Below, piece after piece: positions 57,880 through 64,000 of a DNA stretch of 64,000 nt. A model generated the notes under the pieces. That model ran no database searches, had not been told where the DNA came from, and saw only the letters and a program-made list of their open reading frames with translations. Every line of letters starts with the position of its first letter. The first letter of the stretch is position 1. The DNA comes from Nocardioides marinus (GTDB lineage Bacteria > Actinomycetota > Actinomycetes > Propionibacteriales > Nocardioidaceae), in assembly GCF_013408145.1 (NCBI RefSeq), contig NZ_JACBZI010000001.1, forward strand, positions 2,866,001 to 2,930,000, given 5' to 3'. Both the position numbers and the translations under genes were made by a program.

Positions 57880-58586
57880 CCGGTCATTCTCGCAAGCGCC
57901 GCCGCGCGACCCAGCACCTCGTCCAGCATCGGCGCCGTGAGCCGCCCGGTGGCGGTGTTGTGCTGGCTCGGGTGGTAGCAGCCCAGCAGGGTCCGCTCCC
58001 CCAGGTCGACCTGCGCCCCGTGGCCGAAGCGCGGCCGCGGCCGCGGCACCTCGACCCCGCCCCGCGCGAGCATCCCGAGCGCCGCCGCCCAGCCGAACGC
58101 CCCCAGGGTCACCACCACCTCGACGTACGGCGCCACCAGCGCCCACTCCCGGTCCAGCCAGGGGGCGCACCGGTCGCGCTCGTCGGGCGTGGGCTTGTTC
58201 TGCGGCGGGGCGCACCGCACGGCCGCCGCCATCCGCGTCCCGCGCAGCGCCTGCCCGTCGTCGGCGTGGGTGCTGGTCGGCAGCGCCGCCAGACCCACCC
58301 GGTGCAGCGACGCGAACAGCCAGTCGCCCGAGGGGTCGCCGGTGAAGATCCGGCCCGTGCGGTTGGCGCCGTGCGCCGCCGGCGCCAGCCCGACCACGAG
58401 GATCCGCGGCTGCGGGTCCCCCCAGCCGGGGACGGGGCGCCCCCAGTACTCCTCGTCGCGGAAGGAGGCGCGCTTCTCCCGCGCCACCTGCTCGCGCCAC
58501 GTCACGAGGCGCGGGCAGGCGCGGCAGTGGGTGACCTCCTCGTCGAGGGCGGCCAGCCCGGTGGGGGACGGGACCGGTGCGCTCAG
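57876..58586 (-). CDS. Family 5-type uracil-DNA glycosylase
   Basis: About 236-aa UDG. Motif GLAPAAHGANRTGRIFTGDP and the downstream HPSQHNTATGRLT are those of UdgB/family 5. Cysteines CRACPR near the N-terminus, with later ones (VRCAPPQ, DRCAPW), suit the 4Fe-4S cluster of this group. The start is unclear: no ATG or GTG precedes the conserved region, so a CTG overlapping the previous stop (CTGA) at 58586 is proposed. Confidence 0.85.
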   Translation of the reverse strand: MSAPVPSPTGLAALDEEVTHCRACPRLVTWREQVAREKRASFRDEEYWGRPVPGWGDPQPRILVVGLAPAAHGANRTGRIFTGDPSGDWLFASLHRVGLAALPTSTHADDGQALRGTRMAAAVRCAPPQNKPTPDERDRCAPWLDREWALVAPYVEVVVTLGAFGWAAALGMLARGGVEVPRPRPRFGHGAQVDLGERTLLGCYHPSQHNTATGRLTAPMLDEVLGRAAALARMTG

Positions 58587-58834
58587 GGCGTGGCCTGCTG
58601 GGTGAAGCCGCCGACCCCCTGGGCGGCGTCCTGCACCTTCTCCTTCGCGGTCGCGACGGCGGCCTCGGTCTGGGCGCGCGCCTGCTCGGCGGCCCGGTCG
58701 GCCGCGGACTGCACCCGCGGGTCGCGCGCCACCTTCTGCGCACCCGCCTTGATCTGCTCGTACCGCTCGCGACCGGCGCGGGCGCCGAGGACGTAGCCCA
58801 CACCGAGGCCGGTGATCAGGGACAGCTTGCTCAT
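58583..58834 (-). CDS. Small YtxH-like protein
   Basis: 83-aa protein with a short N-terminal hydrophobic helix (LSLITGLGVGYVLGARAGRE) followed by an Ala/Glu/Lys/Arg-rich amphipathic helix (DRAAEQARAQTEAAVATAKE). AGGAGGAG stands before the ATG. First gene of the operon with UDG, ACT and def. Probably membrane-associated; function unknown. Confidence 0.75.
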   Translation of the reverse strand: MSKLSLITGLGVGYVLGARAGRERYEQIKAGAQKVARDPRVQSAADRAAEQARAQTEAAVATAKEKVQDAAQGVGGFTQQATP

Positions 58835-58937
58835 GGTGCTCCTCCTCCTGGGTCGGGCCCTCCACTGTGCCCCGCCGGACCCAGCGCCAGCCCACCCCAT
58901 GCGGTGAGCCGACCCCGCAGGGCCCGAGGGTCGGGCC

Positions 58938-59840
58938 TCAGCCCTCCAGCAGGGACCAGGCGATGCCGTCGAGGATGTCGGCCTCGCTCACGACCAGCTC
59001 GGTGACCCGTGAGCGCGCCAGCACCCGGGAGACCACCAGGGCGCCGGCCGCGATCACGTCCGCGCGACCGGGGTGCAACCAGGCCATCTCGGCCCGCTCG
59101 GCCGCCGTCGAGCCGACCAGCCGGTCGCACAACGCGTGCACCTGCGCGACCGGGAGCCGCGCCCCGTGCGTCGCGCTCCGGTCGTACGACGTCAGGCCGA
59201 CCACCCCGGCGGCGAGGGTCGTCACGGTGCCCGCGACGCCGACCATCGTCACGGCTGCCCCCGGGTCGACCGGGCAGGTGTCCAGGGCCGCATCGACGTC
59301 CGCCACGCAGGCGGCGACCTCGGGGGCCGCGGGCGGGTCGGACCGCAGGTGCCGCTCGGTCATCCGGACCGACCCGATGTCCATGGAGTGCGCGGCGTCG
59401 GGGGTCGGGCCCGAGCCGAGCACCAGCTCGGTGGAGCCACCGCCGATGTCGAGCACCACCACGGGGCCGGCGAGCCCGGGCAGCCCCCGGGTCGCTCCGG
59501 CCCAGGCGAGCGCGGCCTCCTCGTCGCCGGTGACCACCTCGGGGGCCACCCCGAGCCTGGCCCGCACCCCTGCGGCGAAGTCGGCCGCGTTGGCGGCGTC
59601 CCGGGTCGCCGAGGTCGCGCAGAACCGCACGCGGTCGACGTCATGGCGCGCGATGAGGGCGGCGTACTCCTCGACCGCGGCGAAGGTGCGCTCCAGCGCC
59701 TCCTCGGCCAGCCGGCCGGTACGGTCGACGCCCTGGCCGAGCCGGACGATCCGCATCTCCCGCTCGAGGTCGGCACCGTCCTCGTCGAGGACCAGCAGCT
59801 TGATCGTGTTGGTGCCGCAGTCGATCGCAGCTACACGCAC
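58938..59840 (-). CDS. Ppx/GppA family exopolyphosphatase
   Basis: 300-aa ASKHA-fold phosphatase. AIDCGTNTIKLLVLD (phosphate loop 1), CATSATRDAAN, and VVLDIGGGSTELVLG (phosphate loop 2) are visible. The short form without C-terminal HD domain is typical of Actinobacteria. Hydrolyses polyphosphate or pppGpp. GTG start inside the DUF501 3' end (10-bp overlap). Confidence 0.9.
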   Translation of the reverse strand: MRVAAIDCGTNTIKLLVLDEDGADLEREMRIVRLGQGVDRTGRLAEEALERTFAAVEEYAALIARHDVDRVRFCATSATRDAANAADFAAGVRARLGVAPEVVTGDEEAALAWAGATRGLPGLAGPVVVLDIGGGSTELVLGSGPTPDAAHSMDIGSVRMTERHLRSDPPAAPEVAACVADVDAALDTCPVDPGAAVTMVGVAGTVTTLAAGVVGLTSYDRSATHGARLPVAQVHALCDRLVGSTAAERAEMAWLHPGRADVIAAGALVVSRVLARSRVTELVVSEADILDGIAWSLLEG

Positions 59841-60349
59841 GGGCTCTCCACGCACGGTCCGGACTCCCACCAGGCACCGAGCTCGTCGAGCACCTCGTCG
59901 CCGAGCGGGTTGACGCCGCGCCCCATCGCGAGGGACTGCCCGGCCAGCACGTGCAGGCACTTCACACGGTCGGGCATGCCACCGGCGGAGATCCCCTCGA
60001 TCTCGGGGACGTCGAGCCCGTGCTCGGCGGCGATCTCGGCGCGGGCCGCGAGGTAGCGCTCGTGGGCGGCGGCGTAGGCGGCCGCGAGCTCGGGGTCCTC
60101 GGCCAGCCGCTCCTGCATCTGCTTCATCACGCCCGAGCCCTCGAGGGTGCCGATCCGCGACGCGGCGCGGGGGCAGGTGAGGTAGTAGGTCGTGGGGAAC
60201 GGCGTGCCGTTGGGCAGCCGCGGCTGGGTGGTCACGACGTCGGGGTTGCCACAGGGGCACCGGTGACCCACGCCGTGGACACCACGCGACTCCCGGCCCA
60301 GCTGCGCCTCGACGGCGGCGGCGTCGGCCGGGGTGAAGGGCTCGGTCAT
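59831..60349 (-). CDS. DUF501 protein
   Basis: 172-aa soluble protein with HRCPCGNPDVVTTQPRLPNG near the N-terminus (possible metal site of three Cys/His) and GMPDRVKCLHVLAGQSLAMG near the C-terminus, both family hallmarks. DUF501 is conserved in Actinobacteria between ftsB-like and ppx genes, as here. Function unknown. ATGA overlap with the FtsB-like stop. Confidence 0.87.
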   Translation of the reverse strand: MTEPFTPADAAAVEAQLGRESRGVHGVGHRCPCGNPDVVTTQPRLPNGTPFPTTYYLTCPRAASRIGTLEGSGVMKQMQERLAEDPELAAAYAAAHERYLAARAEIAAEHGLDVPEIEGISAGGMPDRVKCLHVLAGQSLAMGRGVNPLGDEVLDELGAWWESGPCVESPCV

Positions 60350-60915
60350 TCAGGGGCTCCGTCGGTGCCGGGGTCGATCTCGGTCAGGGGCGGGGTGCCG
60401 TCGTCGGCGGGCGGTCGGCCGGCCAGCACCACCGAGGCCCAGGCGTCCTCCCAGAAGGCCGGCTCCTCCTGGTCCCCGACCTCGTCGGGGTCGGCCAGCT
60501 CGGAGGAGGCCTCCAGCGGCTCGCCGTCCTCGTCGAGGACGACGTAGGAGGTCTCGCCGGGCATGACGTAGCCGAGCTCGCGGGCCTCCTGCTGCACGAA
60601 GGCAGGGTCCTGCCAGCGCCGCATCTCCCGCTCGAGGTCGGCGATCGCGCTCTCGCGCTGGTCGATCTCGGCACGCAGGGCGTCCAGCTCGCTGCGCTGC
60701 TGGAGGTAGGCCCGCGCCGAGGAGGCGTAGGAGACCACCAGCACCGCCAGCACCACCACCAGGACGGTGGCCCGGCTGGTCAGCCGGGGACGTCGGCGGA
60801 CGGGAGCCGCCGCCGCGGGGCGCGCGGGTCGCCCGGCGGTCGGCCGCGCGGGGCGGCCGGGGCCGGTGCGACCCCGCGGCCCCGAGGCGCGCGAGGACGT
60901 ACGACGGTCAGCCAC
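60346..60915 (-). CDS. FtsB/DivIC-like septum formation initiator
   Basis: 189-aa bitopic cell-division protein. A long basic Pro/Arg-rich cytoplasmic N-terminus (about 45 residues) leads to one transmembrane helix (TVLVVVLAVLVVSYASSARA), a coiled coil (QQRSELDALRAEIDQRESAI), and an acidic C-terminus. Expected to act with FtsL and FtsQ at the divisome. 14 bases downstream of eno, the usual actinobacterial order. Confidence 0.87.
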   Translation of the reverse strand: MADRRTSSRASGPRGRTGPGRPARPTAGRPARPAAAAPVRRRPRLTSRATVLVVVLAVLVVSYASSARAYLQQRSELDALRAEIDQRESAIADLEREMRRWQDPAFVQQEARELGYVMPGETSYVVLDEDGEPLEASSELADPDEVGDQEEPAFWEDAWASVVLAGRPPADDGTPPLTEIDPGTDGAPE

Positions 60916-60929
60916 CCCTCTAGGGTCGC

Positions 60930-62309
<1,380 letters not shown>

Positions 62310-62423
62310 TCACCGGCCGCTCCCCGCACCGACACGACCTCGTCGCTCCACGTGGGTTGGGTTCCGGCGGCGGCGCCGCCTCGGGACGCCCCGCCTCCCC
62401 CACCCACCACGAAAGGCAGCGGC

Positions 62424-64000
62424 ATGTCCTTGCAGCACACCACCGGGGTCCCTCGCGGACGACGGCTCCGAGGCGGGCTCGCGCTCGCGGCGGTCGGCGC
62501 CCTGGCCCTCTCCGGCCTCGCGCTCGGCACCACGACCAGCGCCGCCCGGACCGCCCCGACCGCCCCGACCACCACCGACGCGGGCGCCGGCGCCCTGGCC
62601 GAGCCCGTGGACGAGCAGGCCGCGCGGTTCGGCCGGACGGCGACGTACCCGGTCCACCTCAACGTCCCCGAGGGCGTGGACCCGCTGGACGAGACCGTCG
62701 CGGAGATCTCCGCGGTCAGCGAGGACGGCGAGACGCTGGTCTACACCGACGCCGCCGGCAGGCGGATCGGCTTCCTGGACATCAGCGACCCCTCCGCCCC
62801 GGAGGGCCTGGGCACGTTGGACCTCAGCGAGCTCGGCGACGCCGAGGACGAGCCGACCTCCGTCGCGGTCGTCGGCGACCACGTGCTCGTGGTCGTCAAC
62901 ACCTCCCCGAGCTACACCGCGCCCTCGGGGCGCGTCGACGTCGTCGACCTCGAGTCCCGCGAGCTGGTGGCCTCCCACGACCTGGGTGGGCAGCCGGACT
63001 CGATCGCCGTCAGCCCGTCGGGCGAGTACGCCGCGATCGCGATGGAGAACGAGCGCGACGAGGACGCCCTGCCCGACGGTGCCGGCGACGACGCGGACGA
63101 GGGCGACCTGCCGCAGGCGCCCGCCGGCTTCGTGCAGGTGCTCGAGCTCGACGGCGCTCCCGCCACCTGGACCCCGGACCCGCTGCTGCTGCCGGCCGAG
63201 GACCTGGCGGGCATGGACACCCCCGAGGACCCCGAGCCGGAGTACGTCGACATCAACGCCGACGACGAGCTCGTGGTGAGCCTGCAGGAGAACAACGGCC
63301 TGGTCGTCGTCGACCTGCCCACCCGCGAGCTCACCAGCGCCTTCAGCGCCGGCAACGTCGTGCTCGAGGGCGTCGACACCACCGACGACGGTGTCTTCAA
63401 CACCGTCGACACCATCGACGTCCCGCGCGAGCCCGACGCCGTGCACTGGGTCGGCGAGGGCCTGGTCGCCACCGCCAACGAGGGCGACTGGAAGGGCGGC
63501 AGCCGCGGCTGGACGGTCTTCGAGGCCGCCACCGGCGAGGTCGTCTGGGACGCCGGCACCTCCTTCGAGGACCTCGTCCTCTCCGTCGGCAGCTTCAACG
63601 ACGGCCGCGCCGACAACAAGGGCGCCGAGCCCGAGGGCCTGACCTACGCCGAGTACGACGGTGTGCCCTACGCCTTCGTCGGCTCCGAGCGCAGCAACCT
63701 CGTGGCGGTCTACGACATGACCGACCCGACCGAGCCCGCGCTCACCCAGGTGCTGCCCACCACCAACGGCCCCGAGGGCCTGCTGCCCATCCCCTCGCGC
63801 GACCTGCTGGTCGTCTCCAGCGAGGTCGACGAGTCCGACGTGGGCGTGCGTGCCAGCGTCGCGCTCTTCGAGCTCGGCACCGACGGGGTCGTCTGGCCCG
63901 ACGTCGTCTCCGTCCCTGCGCCCGGCGAGGACCGGCCGATCGGCTGGGGCGCGCTCGGCGCCCTGTCCGGTGACCAGCACGACCCGAAGGGTCTGTGGAG
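62424..64000 (+). CDS. Secreted beta-propeller-like protein (choice-of-anchor I/esterase-like type), 3'-truncated
   Basis: At least 525 residues; the frame runs off the right window edge. Signal peptide with Arg-rich start and hydrophobic LALAAVGALALSGLALG. The mature part has repeated propeller-strand phrases: EDGETLVYTDAAGRRIGFLD, SVAVVGDHVLVVVNTSPSY, DSIAVSPSGEYAAIAMENER, GPEGLLPIPSRDLLVVSSEV. It resembles exported alkaline-phosphatase- or esterase-like propeller proteins; no catalytic residues can be assigned. AAAGG precedes the ATG. Confidence 0.8.
   Translation, partial: MSLQHTTGVPRGRRLRGGLALAAVGALALSGLALGTTTSAARTAPTAPTTTDAGAGALAEPVDEQAARFGRTATYPVHLNVPEGVDPLDETVAEISAVSEDGETLVYTDAAGRRIGFLDISDPSAPEGLGTLDLSELGDAEDEPTSVAVVGDHVLVVVNTSPSYTAPSGRVDVVDLESRELVASHDLGGQPDSIAVSPSGEYAAIAMENERDEDALPDGAGDDADEGDLPQAPAGFVQVLELDGAPATWTPDPLLLPAEDLAGMDTPEDPEPEYVDINADDELVVSLQENNGLVVVDLPTRELTSAFSAGNVVLEGVDTTDDGVFNTVDTIDVPREPDAVHWVGEGLVATANEGDWKGGSRGWTVFEAATGEVVWDAGTSFEDLVLSVGSFNDGRADNKGAEPEGLTYAEYDGVPYAFVGSERSNLVAVYDMTDPTEPALTQVLPTTNGPEGLLPIPSRDLLVVSSEVDESDVGVRASVALFELGTDGVVWPDVVSVPAPGEDRPIGWGALGALSGDQHDPKGLW

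Overview
The window is very GC-rich, has short intergenic gaps, many GTG starts and many 4-base start/stop overlaps. It carries actinobacterial marker genes: mycothiol conjugate amidase, DUF4307, DUF501, a WS/DGAT acyltransferase, a DosR/DevR-type hypoxia regulator with its GAF kinase, and a KstR-like operator. This fits the chromosome of an aerobic actinobacterium close to Nocardioides. That assignment is inference from gene content, not from a marker-tree search. Both window ends cut through genes.

Layout. 1-3.8 kb: lipid operon (acyl-CoA synthetase, WS/DGAT, alpha/beta hydrolase) and an anti-sigma-type ATPase. 3.8-4.0 kb: 62-bp tandem repeats built from two hairpins. 4.0-7.8 kb: ECF sigma/ZAS anti-sigma pair divergent from a secreted beta-helix repeat protein. 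8-12.3 kb: Ser/Thr kinase, thioredoxin-like protein, mca, DUF4307, greA. 12.3-20.2 kb: ilvA, AI-2E exporter, metB, an unknown protein, msrA, ABC1 kinase, DinB. 20.28-21.40 kb: an intact IS481 element with a CTAG target duplication. 21.4-24.2 kb: DUF2695, YigZ, TSUP exporter, BtuF-like protein. 24.2-36.1 kb: two giant paralogous secreted proteins (2092 and 1735 aa) made of DUF7507/DUF11-type repeats, sharing an 845-bp nearly identical tract. 36.3-39.8 kb: MoxR-type AAA ATPase with a VWA partner.

39.8-50.8 kb is the most coherent module: a universal stress protein, a nucleotide cyclase, a YchJ-like protein, a PPOX-fold protein, a DevS/DosS-type kinase, a DevR/DosR regulator and a cydA-cydB-cydDC operon whose last gene is devR. 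Three DosR-type boxes (GGGAC-N4-GTCCC or one base off) precede the USP/cyclase, PPOX-devS and cydABDC-devR units, suggesting a self-contained, positively autoregulated low-oxygen or NO circuit that controls bd oxidase.

51-64 kb: a thiolase/DUF35 pair behind a KstR-like operator, cystathionine beta-synthase, SGNH hydrolase, Bax-inhibitor-1 protein, an odd class-I tRNA with anticodon UAA, a four-gene overlapping operon (YtxH-like, UDG, ACT, def), then Ppx, DUF501, FtsB-like, eno, and a truncated secreted protein.

Across these genes lie several families of dispersed palindromes (46, 47, 50 and about 43 bp). Members of two families sit in frame inside protein-coding genes, at interdomain linkers of CydDC and in the VWA protein. 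These families and the compact DosR circuit are the most unusual content of the window.
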